Positions 1-8,955 of a stretch of DNA of 64,000 nt are shown in pieces. Source of the DNA: Pedobacter foliorum (GTDB lineage: Bacteria > Bacteroidota > Bacteroidia > Sphingobacteriales > Sphingobacteriaceae); the NCBI RefSeq assembly GCF_013266735.1, contig NZ_JABSNU010000004.1:62001-126000 (forward strand). Reading direction: 5' to 3'. Each line of letters begins with the position of its first letter. Position 1 is the first letter of the stretch. The translations under genes and the position numbers were made by a program. The notes under the pieces are model-generated. The model saw only the letters and a program-made list of their open reading frames with translations, made no database searches and was not told the origin of the DNA.

Positions 1-2
1 GC

Positions 3-827
3 AATTACAAATCGATCTCTCCAATGTTTTATCCTGGGATAATTCTAATGATGATTGGATTGAGTTTTAAAGTGGGAGCTGCTCCTTTTCACTTCTGGAC
101 TCCAGATGTATACGAAGGTGCACCAACTTTGATTACAACTTTTATGTCGACTGTAGTTAAAACTGCAGGTTTTGCAGCATTTTTAAGATTATTTGCTGAT
201 GCATTTGCTCCTCTGCATGACTTCTGGCTTCCGCCTTTAATTGCAATCGTATGTATTACTTTGTTTATTGGTAACGTGACTGCATTGTTTCAAAAGAACT
301 TTAAAAGAATGCTTGCTTATTCAAGTATATCTCATGCGGGTTATTTATTATTTTCATTAGTTACCTTGTCAGGAAACTCTGCAAATAATGTATTGGTTTA
401 TGCCGCTGCGTATACTTTTGCAAGTATTATAGCTTTTGCTGTACTTATTATGGTTAAGCAAAAAACAGGTAACGATCATTTTGATAGTTTTAATGGCTTG
501 GCTAAGCGTAACCCATTAACTGCATTAGTATTAACAATAGCGATGCTTTCGTTGGCTGGAATACCACTAACTGCAGGGTTTATTGGAAAGTATTTAATGT
601 TCCTTAATGTAATGGGAGAATATCAGATACTTCTGGTAGCGTTCGCTATTTTAAATGCATTGGTAGGTTTCTATTACTATTTTAAAGTAATAGTGGCTAT
701 GTACTTTAAAGAAGGTAATGAAATTGAGTTAGAAGCACCGCTTCAATACAAAGTAGTATTGGTGTTATCTGTTGTAATTACATTATTCTTAGGGGTATAT
801 CCGGCTGTAATTTTAAATTTGATATAA
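3..827 (+). CDS. nuoN: NADH-quinone oxidoreductase subunit N, C-terminal part (5' end outside window)
   Basis: This is a proton-pumping membrane subunit of respiratory complex I. The reading frame is open to the window edge, so the gene begins upstream; an internal ATG at 24 is not the true start. The visible 274 residues are almost entirely hydrophobic helices of the antiporter-like family. They carry the family signature GAAPFHFWTPDVYEGAPT and, further on, KRMLAYSSISHAGY, both typical of NuoN. The protein ends at a usual point for the family. Subunit N is normally the last gene of the nuo operon, which fits the unrelated DedA gene that follows after 45 bp. NuoN is preferred over NuoM or NuoL because of the FHFWTPDVYEGAPT form of the motif. 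Confidence 0.93.
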   Translation, partial: NYKSISPMFYPGIILMMIGLSFKVGAAPFHFWTPDVYEGAPTLITTFMSTVVKTAGFAAFLRLFADAFAPLHDFWLPPLIAIVCITLFIGNVTALFQKNFKRMLAYSSISHAGYLLFSLVTLSGNSANNVLVYAAAYTFASIIAFAVLIMVKQKTGNDHFDSFNGLAKRNPLTALVLTIAMLSLAGIPLTAGFIGKYLMFLNVMGEYQILLVAFAILNALVGFYYYFKVIVAMYFKEGNEIELEAPLQYKVVLVLSVVITLFLGVYPAVILNLI

Positions 828-872
828 CCATTTCTCTAGATAATTATTTGTAGTTTTACGAGTAATTGAACT

Positions 873-1535
873 ATGCAAGATTTCTGGACGACACTACAGC
901 ATTTTATAGACCCCGAAAAATTACTTAAAGAAGGTGGTTTTTACGTTGTAATGTTCGTGATTTTTGCGGAAACAGGTTTGTTTTTTGGGTTCTTCTTACC
1001 TGGCGATTACCTCTTATTTCTTGCCGGAATGTTTGTCGCTACCGGAAAACTGGATGTAAATATTTATGTACTCATATTAGGCTTATGCCTGTGTGCCATT
1101 TCAGGTAATTTTACAGGCTATTGGTTTGGTCGAAAGACTGGGCCTGTGCTGTATCATAGAAAGGATTCTTTTTTCTTTAAAAAACGTTATTTGAAAGCTG
1201 CCGAAGAATATTACAATAAACAGGGAGCTTTTGCATTAATAATGGGAAGGTTTGTTCCCATAGTTAGAACTTTTGCACCGATTTTTGCTGGTGTGGTTAA
1301 ATTAGATTTTAAGAGATTTGCATTATATAATATTGCAGGTGCAATATTATGGATAGCTTCCTTAACTTTGCTCGGTTATTTCTTGGGTAAAAGATTTGAA
1401 AAAGAGATAAACGATTATTTATTATATATAATTATAGGATTTATTGTTGTTACAACCATTCCTCTCGTTGTCACATTTGTGAAGAAGAAAGTGGTCAGTA
1501 GCACCGATAATGAAACAACAAATACAGAACAATAA
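873..1535 (+). CDS. DedA family membrane protein
   Basis: A 220-residue inner-membrane protein of the DedA/SNARE-associated family. Members are linked to undecaprenyl-phosphate or phospholipid recycling and to membrane homeostasis; the substrate here cannot be read from sequence. Several hydrophobic segments are visible, with acidic residues in the first re-entrant region (E33 and D45, in FFLPGD). The family basic motif GRFVPIVRTFAP starts near residue 125. The tail is polar and lysine-rich (KKKVVSSTDN). The gene lies 8 bp before the pyrophosphatase gene and is probably co-transcribed with it. Confidence 0.88.
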   Translation: MQDFWTTLQHFIDPEKLLKEGGFYVVMFVIFAETGLFFGFFLPGDYLLFLAGMFVATGKLDVNIYVLILGLCLCAISGNFTGYWFGRKTGPVLYHRKDSFFFKKRYLKAAEEYYNKQGAFALIMGRFVPIVRTFAPIFAGVVKLDFKRFALYNIAGAILWIASLTLLGYFLGKRFEKEINDYLLYIIIGFIVVTTIPLVVTFVKKKVVSSTDNETTNTEQ

Positions 1536-1543
1536 AATAAAAA

Positions 1544-2098
1544 ATGAGTAAATACGATCACCACCCATGGCACAGCGTTTCTCCAGGCGATAACTTACCT
1601 GAAATTGTTAATGCCATAATAGAAATCCCAAAAGGTTCGAAAGCGAAATATGAAATTGATAAAGAGTCTAATTTAATTAAATTAGATAGGGTACTATTCT
1701 CTTCAGTGATGTATCCTGCAAACTACGGCTTTATTCCTCAAACTTATTGCGATGATAATGACCCTCTGGATATTTTAGTGCTTTGCTCGGTAGACGTTTA
1801 TCCATTGTCTATTATTGAAGCTAAAGTTATCGGTGTAATGCATATGGTAGATAACGGTGAACAAGATGATAAAATCATTGCAGTGGCAAAGAATGATATG
1901 TCTGTTAACTATATTAATGATTTAGCAGATTTGCCTCCTCATACAATGAAAGAAATAGTTAAGTTTTTCCAGGACTATAAAGCATTGGAAGAAAAGAAAG
2001 TAACTATTGAGCATCTTTTAGGTGTACGCTATGCACATAAAGTAATTCAGGAAAGTCTGGCACTTTATGACAAAAAGTTTAGAAATAACAATTCTTAA
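1544..2098 (+). CDS. ppa: inorganic pyrophosphatase (family I)
   Basis: A soluble cytoplasmic enzyme that hydrolyses pyrophosphate to two phosphates and so drives biosynthetic reactions forward. The 184-residue length is normal for family I. The metal-binding signature DDNDPLD is at residues 70-76 (D71, D73 and D76 are the expected ligands), and the [11 protein letters not shown] segment near residue 27 matches the family's substrate-binding strand. Its TAA stop shares one base with the ATG of the next gene (TAATG), indicating translational coupling. Confidence 0.95.
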   Translation: MSKYDHHPWHSVSPGDNLPEIVNAIIEIPKGSKAKYEIDKESNLIKLDRVLFSSVMYPANYGFIPQTYCDDNDPLDILVLCSVDVYPLSIIEAKVIGVMHMVDNGEQDDKIIAVAKNDMSVNYINDLADLPPHTMKEIVKFFQDYKALEEKKVTIEHLLGVRYAHKVIQESLALYDKKFRNNNS

Positions 2099-3414
2099 TG
2101 GAAGGTCTCAAGATATTTTTAACATTCTTCTTAGTAGCGCTGAACGGATTTTTCGTTGCAGCAGAATTTGCAATTGTAAAGGTTAGAGCCTCGCAAATTG
2201 AAATTAAAGCGAAATCCGGAAGTAGGGTTGCTAATATCGCAAAATATATTACCCAGCATCTTGATGGCTATTTAGCCGCAACACAGCTGGGTATTACTCT
2301 TGCCTCACTTGGATTAGGTTGGGTTGGTGAATCGGTAATGCATAGCATTATTCATGATGCGCTAATTAATTTTAATCTTTCTGAGGTTTATATTACCTCG
2401 ATTTCTACATTTATAGCATTTCTGTTCATTACAGTGATGCATATTGTATTTGGAGAATTGGCGCCAAAGTCTGTAGCAATACAAAGACCAGTTGCTACAA
2501 CCTTATTCATTGCAGTGCCGCTTCAGGCATTCTATTGGCTATTCAGGCCATTTATTTGGGTGCTGAATGGCTTTGCAAATGTAATCCTTAAAATGTTTGG
2601 TATATCCAGCGTTGGTGGGCATGAGTCTGTTCACAGTACCGAAGAGCTATATTATCTATTAGATCAAGGTAAGGAAAGTGGAGCGCTGGATACAAATGAA
2701 CATGAGCTCATTAAAAATGTTTTTGATTTTAATGAACGCGTTGTTAAAAACATTATGGTTCCGAGAACTAAAATATCTGGAATTGAACTTTCTACACCTA
2801 AACAGGAAGTAGTAGAAACAATTATTGCTGAGGGGTACTCAAGAATGCCTGTTTACGACGATATAATTGATAAGATTATAGGAATTGTACATGCAAAGGA
2901 CATTTTGCCGTTATTGGCAGGTAATAAAGAATGGTCTTTAAAGGATATTATCAGGAAGCCATACTTTGTCCCTGAAACAAAGAAAATAAATGATCTGTTA
3001 AGTGAACTTCAACAAAAGCGCATTCAAATTGCTATTGTAATTGATGAATTCGGAGGAACAGCCGGAATGGTAACCCTTGAAGATATTGTAGAAGAAATTG
3101 TTGGAGAGATACAGGATGAGTACGATGAGGAAAAGCCAACAGTAGAAAAAATATCTGATACAGAATTTATCATTAATGCATATGCAACGGTTTATGATGT
3201 TAATGAGCACTTGCCTCATGACTTACCTGAAGACGAGGATTTCGATACAGTAGGGGGGCTTGTTTCCCATGCATTTGGAAAGATTCCTGAAGTTGGTGAC
3301 AGTGAAGAGTGCTATGGTTATTTATTTACCATCTTAAAGAAAACGGAACAGAATATAGAAACCATAAAACTTGAACTAGTAATTAGTAAAAGTGATATGG
3401 TTGATAATCATTAA
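2098..3414 (+). CDS. CNNM/CBS-domain transporter-like protein (HlyC/CorC family)
   Basis: A 438-residue membrane protein with the usual order for this family: an N-terminal DUF21/CNNM membrane domain (about residues 1-190, four hydrophobic segments), a CBS pair (about 205-325, including VPRTKISGIE and RMPVYDDIIDKIIGIVH) and a C-terminal CorC_HlyC domain (about 340-430, including EFGGTAGMVTLEDIVEEIVG). Relatives are linked to Mg2+/Co2+ efflux or tolerance. In gliding Bacteroidota a homologue is called GldE, but nothing here separates GldE from general CNNM paralogues, so no symbol is given. Its start overlaps the ppa stop. Confidence 0.88.
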   Translation: MEGLKIFLTFFLVALNGFFVAAEFAIVKVRASQIEIKAKSGSRVANIAKYITQHLDGYLAATQLGITLASLGLGWVGESVMHSIIHDALINFNLSEVYITSISTFIAFLFITVMHIVFGELAPKSVAIQRPVATTLFIAVPLQAFYWLFRPFIWVLNGFANVILKMFGISSVGGHESVHSTEELYYLLDQGKESGALDTNEHELIKNVFDFNERVVKNIMVPRTKISGIELSTPKQEVVETIIAEGYSRMPVYDDIIDKIIGIVHAKDILPLLAGNKEWSLKDIIRKPYFVPETKKINDLLSELQQKRIQIAIVIDEFGGTAGMVTLEDIVEEIVGEIQDEYDEEKPTVEKISDTEFIINAYATVYDVNEHLPHDLPEDEDFDTVGGLVSHAFGKIPEVGDSEECYGYLFTILKKTEQNIETIKLELVISKSDMVDNH

Positions 3415-3425
3415 TCCTTTTTGCC

Positions 3426-4130
3426 ATGCATGTTTTTTATACACCAGACATCAATTCTAATGAATATGTCTTAAATGAAGATGAGAGCAAGCATTGCATT
3501 AGAGTTTTAAGATTAAATATTGGAACCGAAGTGCATCTCATAGATGGTATTGGAGGGCTTTATAAGGCTGAAATAATAGATCTATCTAAGAAAAATGTTA
3601 AGTTAAGAGTTGTTGAAGCAACTCATAATTATAATAAGCGTAACCATCATCTCCATATTGCAGTTGCTCCCACAAAAAATATTGATCGACTAGAATGGTT
3701 TCTGGAAAAAGCAACTGAAATAGGTATTGAAGAGATAACACCAATCATTTGCGATAGATCTGAACGTCGCGTTGTGAAAGAAGATCGTTTGGTTAAGGTG
3801 GTTACTTCTGCAGTTAAGCAATCACTTCAAGCTTACCACCCTAAAGTGAATCCTCAGATAAATCTTTCGGATTTTTTAAAATTAGAGAACGATTCTAACA
3901 AGATGATTGCTCATTGTATTGATGAGAATTCAAGACAATATATTACTCAGGTTGCTCAACCTAATCAAAATTATACCATATTAATTGGCCCCGAGGGTGA
4001 TTTTACTCCTCTTGAAATTGAATTGGCTTTGCGGAATGGCTATAAACCATTAACTTTAGGTAATACACGACTACGTACAGAAACCGCTGCTTTAGCGGCC
4101 TGCTTTGAAGTGAATTATTTAAATAGATGA
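3426..4130 (+). CDS. rsmE: 16S rRNA (uracil(1498)-N(3))-methyltransferase
   Basis: A SPOUT-fold methyltransferase that modifies U1498 of 16S rRNA in the decoding region, using S-adenosylmethionine. The protein has 234 residues, a normal length. The knotted SAM-binding motifs are clear near the C-terminus: LIGPEGDFTPLEIELA and LGNTRLRTETAALAA. The N-terminal PUA-like RNA-binding half contains the family pattern HCIRVLRL. The last bases overlap the next gene by 4 bp (ATGA). Confidence 0.95.
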   Translation: MHVFYTPDINSNEYVLNEDESKHCIRVLRLNIGTEVHLIDGIGGLYKAEIIDLSKKNVKLRVVEATHNYNKRNHHLHIAVAPTKNIDRLEWFLEKATEIGIEEITPIICDRSERRVVKEDRLVKVVTSAVKQSLQAYHPKVNPQINLSDFLKLENDSNKMIAHCIDENSRQYITQVAQPNQNYTILIGPEGDFTPLEIELALRNGYKPLTLGNTRLRTETAALAACFEVNYLNR

Positions 4131-4783
4131 GATTTAAACCCTTTTTTCTTATTGGATTAATTTTGCTGCTATGTGGCTTTTATACGCCTACTTATAAGTT
4201 AGCAAAATTGAAATATAATGGCGGTGGCGACTGGTATGCCAATAGAACTGCACTTCCAAATCTCATTGATTTTTGTAATAAAAACCTGCAAACCAACTTT
4301 GTTGCTCAGGAGTCAATTGTTGAGGTAGGAAGCCCCGAAATATTTAATTATCCATTCGTATACTTAACCGGACATGGAAATGTGGTTTTTAGTAATGCAG
4401 AGGCAAGTAATCTACGTAAATACTTAATTGGTGGCGGGTTCTTGCATATCGATGATAATTACGGTCTGGATAAGTTTATTCGTAGGGAGATGAAGAAGGT
4501 GTTTCCTGAATTAGCATTCGCAGAATTACCTGCAAATCATGTACTGTACAATCAGAAATTTAAGTTCCCAAACGGATTACCTAAAATCCATGAACATGAT
4601 GGTAAAAGACCACAGGGATTTGCATTAATTTGGGAAGGACGCATTGTTTGTTATTACACATATGAATGCGATTTAGGGAACGGATGGGAGGATTATGGTA
4701 CTTATCCTGACGACAGCCAGGATAAGCGGGCTAATGCGCTTAAAATGGGCGCAAACTTAATTCAATATGCATTAACACAATAG
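4127..4783 (+). CDS. exported DUF4159 domain protein
   Basis: A 218-residue protein with a short N-terminal hydrophobic segment (residues 4-19) that may be a signal peptide or anchor. The rest matches DUF4159: it begins LAKLKYNGGGDWYANRTALP and includes the conserved FNYPFVYLTGHGN and GGFLHIDDNYG stretches. DUF4159 domains have a GATase1/flavodoxin-like appearance but no established enzyme activity, so the function is unknown. It overlaps rsmE by 4 bp and is followed 2 bp later by the biotin carrier gene, so it is part of one operon. Confidence 0.85.
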   Translation: MRFKPFFLIGLILLLCGFYTPTYKLAKLKYNGGGDWYANRTALPNLIDFCNKNLQTNFVAQESIVEVGSPEIFNYPFVYLTGHGNVVFSNAEASNLRKYLIGGGFLHIDDNYGLDKFIRREMKKVFPELAFAELPANHVLYNQKFKFPNGLPKIHEHDGKRPQGFALIWEGRIVCYYTYECDLGNGWEDYGTYPDDSQDKRANALKMGANLIQYALTQ

Positions 4784-4785
4784 CT

Positions 4786-5280
4786 ATGAAAGTAAAAGTA
4801 AATGAGCATTATGATTTCAATGTTGAGATAAATAATGATTTATTGAGTGTTAATGGTTCAGAAGTTTCAATTGACTCAAGGAGTTTGGCCAATCATACCC
4901 ACGTTATTTATAAAAACAAGTCTTTTAATATAGAGATTGTTACTGAAGATAAAACAACCAAAACCAGTGTAATTAAGGTCAACGGAACTTTATATACTAT
5001 AGAAATAGAAGACCAGTATGATCAATTGCTCAAGCAATTAGGAATGGACAATTCTCAGGCAAATAAAGTAAGCGAAATTAAGGCCCCAATGCCAGGGTTA
5101 GTTCTCAATGTAATTGTTGCTGAAGGGCATGAGGTGAACAAAGGAGACAGTCTACTGGTTCTGGAAGCCATGAAAATGGAAAATGTTATTAAATCACCTA
5201 CCTCAGGAATTATTAAAAAGATTCTTATCAACAAAGGAGATAAGGTAGAGAAGAATGAAATATTGATACAATTTCAGTAA
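4786..5280 (+). CDS. biotin/lipoyl attachment domain protein (biotin carboxyl carrier)
   Basis: A 164-residue protein whose C-terminal 70 residues form a biotinyl domain. The canonical EAMKMEN sequence puts the biotinylated lysine at K130, and the preceding APMPGLV is also typical. The N-terminal half is a variable carrier segment. Such proteins carry CO2 between the carboxylase and carboxyltransferase of acyl-CoA carboxylases; the partner subunits are not in this window. The stop codon lies inside the left arm of a long perfect hairpin. Confidence 0.88.
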   Translation: MKVKVNEHYDFNVEINNDLLSVNGSEVSIDSRSLANHTHVIYKNKSFNIEIVTEDKTTKTSVIKVNGTLYTIEIEDQYDQLLKQLGMDNSQANKVSEIKAPMPGLVLNVIVAEGHEVNKGDSLLVLEAMKMENVIKSPTSGIIKKILINKGDKVEKNEILIQFQ

Positions 5281-5328
5281 ACAAAAAATGGGGACTATTT
5301 ATAGTCCCCATTTTTTGTTTACTGAAAT
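5271..5328. terminator. bidirectional terminator, 27-bp perfect stem
   Basis: Two 27-base arms (5271-5297 and 5302-5328) are exact reverse complements around a 4-base loop. An A-run and a T-run lie inside the arms, so the structure reads as a terminator in both directions. It separates the convergent biotin-carrier gene (ends 5280) and gldJ (ends 5336). The left arm contains the stop codon of the biotin-carrier gene. Confidence 0.85.
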
Positions 5329-5335
5329 AAATACT

Positions 5336-6919
5336 TTATCGCTTAAGGCCATTAAAAGCCCTTTGTGGTTTAGTCTTAAATTGAGGTTTGCCCATTGATC
5401 TAATTTCAGAAGCTCCAAGCATAGTCATCGCGCATCTAAAGCCTATATCTGCAGTCGATTCATCTTGCTGAAGAAATCTTCTTGTCGCAGGGTTTAACCA
5501 CATTGCCTGATCATCCCATGAACCGCCCTTGTATACTCTTGATTTATCTGTAATAAGTGTAATTTCACCGTACAAATCATTAGCCTTGTCACGATAACCT
5601 CTCTGATCTGCATAAGTATTAACAGAATCCGCAGGTTTAGCTGCCGCGGCTTGTTTCTCTGCCCATGTTTGTTTTCTTGCAGATACTGCTGCAATCATAA
5701 CCGGTCTATTGTGCTTATCTTTTTCTATTTTACCGGTGTTTGGATCCGCTACTTTCTTGTCTTCATAGAAATTTCCCCTATAAGGATTAAATGCATCAGC
5801 AGCTTCAAAAGTTTTAGAACGGTAAACATCGGCCACCCATTCATTTACGTTTCCAGCCATGTTATACAAGCCAAAATCATTTGGTAAATATGATCTTACA
5901 GGTACGGTTAAGCCTCCCTTATCGTTTAAAGAGCCTCCAACACCCATGTAATCACCTTTTGTTCTTTTGAAATTAGCTAATATTAAACCTCTGGTTTTTT
6001 TCTTAGCTGAACTTAAGCCAAGTCCATTCCAAGGGTAAATTTTATTCTCGTGAATATTTTCATACTCAGTATTTCCAATTAAGCCGAGGGCTGCATATTC
6101 CCATTCCGCTTCTGTAGGTAGGCGATAAGGCTGTTTTAAAATTCCATCCTCAAGTCTTACATTTCTGGTTGCGGCTTTATTCCCTTTGGCATCCGGAGCG
6201 CTGGCATTTGTAGGACTTAAATCCTTCATTGCTTTTTTGCCCTTGTCATCATATTGGCCATTTAAGTAAATCTCAGTATTGAAAGGCTCTGTCGGTCTGG
6301 AACTTGCTGCCGCGACACCCGATCTGGTATCTCCGTTTACTTCTTTGAAGGTGGTCATATACCCCTGATCTCTAAGTAATAATTCGTTCACTCGATCAGT
6401 TCTCCAATCGCAATACCTTTCTGCTTGCTCCCATGTAACACCAACTACAGGATAGTCCTGATATGCAGGGTGCCTCAAATAGTTATCTACATATGGCTCA
6501 TTGTATGATAATGGTCTACGCCAAACCAAAGTATCTGGGATCTCATTGTAATAGTATTCGTAATCAGACGGATAATTGGTTCTTATCCAATTTAAGTATT
6601 CAAGCCAGTTTGTGTTCGAGACCTCTGTTTCATCCATGTAAAAAGAGGAAACAGTGGTCTCTCTTTTATGGTTATAAGAGCTTAATTCTTGTCCTGCAAC
6701 ATTTATGGCACTGCCACTCATTACAAAAACACCACCCTCAATTTCAACTAGGCCAGGGCCTGGTCCTCTTTTGAATTTATTGTTTACTTGAAATCCTCCG
6801 TATTCTTTTTTATTATAGGCCAATCCTGTCTTATCAGATGTTCCTGATTTGGATTTACAAGACATAAAGGAGGCTACAACTGCAAGATATGCAAGCGAGT
6901 ATAAGTATGATTTTTTCAT
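5336..6919 (-). CDS. gldJ: GldJ-like lipoprotein with formylglycine-generating-enzyme (SUMF1) fold
   Basis: A 527-residue lipoprotein (counting from the ATG at 6919; an ATG four codons upstream at 6931 is also possible). The N-terminus is a type II signal peptide with lipobox SFMSC, after which the cysteine is lipidated. The remainder is a SUMF1/FGE-sulfatase-like fold: EIEGGVFVMSGS, the YMDETEVSN and PVVGVTWEQAERYCDWR elements, PYRLPTEAEWEYAA, YNMAGNVNEWVADVY and RVYKGGSWDD. GldJ is a non-catalytic member needed for gliding and type IX secretion in Bacteroidota. The symbol is supported by the neighbouring porV gene, as in flavobacteria, where porU lies between them. GldK, a paralogue, is the main alternative. 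Confidence 0.82.
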   Translation of the reverse strand: MKKSYLYSLAYLAVVASFMSCKSKSGTSDKTGLAYNKKEYGGFQVNNKFKRGPGPGLVEIEGGVFVMSGSAINVAGQELSSYNHKRETTVSSFYMDETEVSNTNWLEYLNWIRTNYPSDYEYYYNEIPDTLVWRRPLSYNEPYVDNYLRHPAYQDYPVVGVTWEQAERYCDWRTDRVNELLLRDQGYMTTFKEVNGDTRSGVAAASSRPTEPFNTEIYLNGQYDDKGKKAMKDLSPTNASAPDAKGNKAATRNVRLEDGILKQPYRLPTEAEWEYAALGLIGNTEYENIHENKIYPWNGLGLSSAKKKTRGLILANFKRTKGDYMGVGGSLNDKGGLTVPVRSYLPNDFGLYNMAGNVNEWVADVYRSKTFEAADAFNPYRGNFYEDKKVADPNTGKIEKDKHNRPVMIAAVSARKQTWAEKQAAAAKPADSVNTYADQRGYRDKANDLYGEITLITDKSRVYKGGSWDDQAMWLNPATRRFLQQDESTADIGFRCAMTMLGASEIRSMGKPQFKTKPQRAFNGLKR

Positions 6920-7046
6920 TGGGTCATGCAAATAGGTACTCTAACCGTTAAAACTACGCAAAAAAACGCTTTCGTACCAAAAAAATCTTTCTTTATAAGC
7001 TCGATGTAATTATCTCAGGATAGAAATTGCGTATAATTAAGAATAC

Positions 7047-7077
7047 TTTGAAATTAATAAACACTATGCTAACTTGC
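7047..7077 (+). promoter_or_regulatory. Bacteroidota-type promoter of porV
   Basis: TTTG (7047-7050) is followed after exactly 19 bp by TAACTTGC (7070-7077). This matches the Bacteroidota primary-sigma pattern TTTG-N19-TAnnTTTG except at one position. The predicted transcript starts shortly before the porV ATG at 7106. Confidence 0.65.
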
Positions 7078-7105
7078 GTGGGATAGTATAAATTATACGG
7101 GGCAA

Positions 7106-8284
7106 ATGAATTTCAGGTACTCAGTAAAGACTGTATTAAGCATTTTTTCTCTGGCAGCAGTTTCCATTGGAGCGTTTGCTCAGGAAGTGCAACCTGGTAC
7201 CCGAACAAATGGCAGCGCACCAAATAACATAATTACTGCTGTTCCCTTCCTATTAATTACTCCTGATGCAAGAGCAGGGGGTATGGGGGATGCAGGTGTT
7301 GCAGTTAGTCCTGATGCGAATGCAATGAGCATAAATCCGTCAAAACTAGCTTTTTTAGATAAACCGTATGGTTTTTCTGCTTCTTACAGTCCTTGGTTAA
7401 AAAGCTTGGTTCCTGATATTAATCTTGCATATTTAAGTGGATTCTATAAACTTAATGATGAAAGTACCATTGGAAGTTCTCTAAGGTATTTTTCTTTAGG
7501 TGAAATACAGTTTGTAGATATTAATCAGCAAGATCTGGGAGTTTACAGCCCAAATGAGCTGGCGTTGGATGTAACTTATTCAAGAAGATTTGGTAGCTCG
7601 TTTTCATTAGGGACAGCCTTAAGATATATTTATTCTAATCTTTTGTCGGGGCAATTTGCTGCAGGACAACAAACGCAAGCTGGTTCGGCAGTTGCAGTTG
7701 ATGTTTCTGCATACTATAAAAAGCCAACCATTTTCCTGGGTACCGATGCGATTATTTCTGCCGGTGTCAACATTTCAAATATCGGGACTAAAATAAGCTA
7801 TGTCGCTGGTGGAGAAAAGAATTTTCTGCCAACAAACTTTAAAATTGGGGCTGCTTCAACCTTTTTAATTGATGATTATAATCAATTTACCTTTGCATTG
7901 GATTTCAATAAGCTGTTGGTGCCCACGCAACCAATTTATGATGGGGAAGGGAAGATTGTAGCTGGTAAAAATCCTGATCGTTCGGTTCCATCTGGTATAT
8001 TCGGTTCATTTAGTGATGCCCCTGGTGGTTTTAGAGAAGAAATGAGGGAAATTAATATCGCTGCCGGAATGGAGTACTGGTACAATCAGCAATTTGCATT
8101 AAGAGCAGGTTATTTCTATGAAAGTCCCCAAAAAGGCGACAGGAGATACTTTACGCTTGGTGCCGGTCTAAAATACAATGTGTTTAATATAGATTTTGCT
8201 TATTTGGCAGCTAACGCTCAAAAAAGTCCGTTGGCAAACACATTGCGTTTCACTTTGCTTTTTAATTTTGGCGATGCCAAATAA
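7106..8284 (+). CDS. porV: type IX secretion outer-membrane protein PorV
   Basis: A 392-residue outer-membrane beta-barrel of the FadL/OmpP1 type that matches PorV (LptO), the shuttle and attachment-complex partner of the type IX secretion system. The signal peptide ends near FAQ at residue 26. The typical PorV opening follows: PFLLITPDARAGGMGDAGVA and SPDANAMSINPSKLAF. The C-terminus ends in a beta-strand with a terminal aromatic region (RFTLLFNFGDAK). It is divergent from gldJ; porU, often between the two, is absent here. Confidence 0.9.
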   Translation: MNFRYSVKTVLSIFSLAAVSIGAFAQEVQPGTRTNGSAPNNIITAVPFLLITPDARAGGMGDAGVAVSPDANAMSINPSKLAFLDKPYGFSASYSPWLKSLVPDINLAYLSGFYKLNDESTIGSSLRYFSLGEIQFVDINQQDLGVYSPNELALDVTYSRRFGSSFSLGTALRYIYSNLLSGQFAAGQQTQAGSAVAVDVSAYYKKPTIFLGTDAIISAGVNISNIGTKISYVAGGEKNFLPTNFKIGAASTFLIDDYNQFTFALDFNKLLVPTQPIYDGEGKIVAGKNPDRSVPSGIFGSFSDAPGGFREEMREINIAAGMEYWYNQQFALRAGYFYESPQKGDRRYFTLGAGLKYNVFNIDFAYLAANAQKSPLANTLRFTLLFNFGDAK

Positions 8285-8308
8285 TAGTATATAATAACAA
8301 TTAAACAG

Positions 8309-8788
8309 ATGAAAATTAAAGTAGGGTTTGGGTTCGATGTACATCAGTTAAAAGATAATCATCCATTTGTAATAGGCGGAGTTAACCTGGAGCATCATAA
8401 AGGTGCTTTTGGACATTCTGATGCAGATGTTTTGCTTCATGCAATTTGTGATGCCCTATTGGGTGCTGCAAATTTAAGAGATATAGGTTTTCATTTTAAG
8501 AATACCGATCCACAATGGAAAGGAATAAGCAGTGTTATTTTGCTTAAAGAAAGTGTAAAGCTGCTTAGCGAGAAAGGTTGGGAGATTGGTAATATCGATG
8601 CAATGCTTTGCCTTGAAGCGCCAAAGATTAATCCTCACATTCCAGAAATGCAAAAGAATATTGCAGAGGCAATAGATATTTCTATTGATGACATCTCTAT
8701 AAAAGCAACTACCAACGAACAAATGGGTTTTATTGGTAGGGAAGAGGGGGTTGTTGCCTACGCAGTCTGCCTAATTCAAAAAGGATAA
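8309..8788 (+). CDS. ispF: 2-C-methyl-D-erythritol 2,4-cyclodiphosphate synthase
   Basis: The fifth enzyme of the non-mevalonate (MEP) isoprenoid pathway; it cyclises CDP-ME 2-phosphate to the cyclodiphosphate with release of CMP. At 159 residues it is full length. The zinc ligands are visible as D10 and H12 (GFDVH) and H44 (HSDADVLLH), and the C-terminal TTNEQMGFIGREEGVVAYA matches the family. The gene starts 24 bp after porV and may be co-transcribed with it. Confidence 0.96.
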   Translation: MKIKVGFGFDVHQLKDNHPFVIGGVNLEHHKGAFGHSDADVLLHAICDALLGAANLRDIGFHFKNTDPQWKGISSVILLKESVKLLSEKGWEIGNIDAMLCLEAPKINPHIPEMQKNIAEAIDISIDDISIKATTNEQMGFIGREEGVVAYAVCLIQKG

Positions 8789-8955
8789 TATCCTCTATAA
8801 TTAAGCTGTATGCATCACACTGTCAACCAAAAAAATAAGGTTGTATGCATCATGCTATTTACTGAAAAATTACCTTCTCAGAGAAGACATAGGAAATTTT
8901 GCCCATTTAGCGAAGCGGGCAAAAGATTCCAGTCTTTGAAGAGAACGGTCATTTT

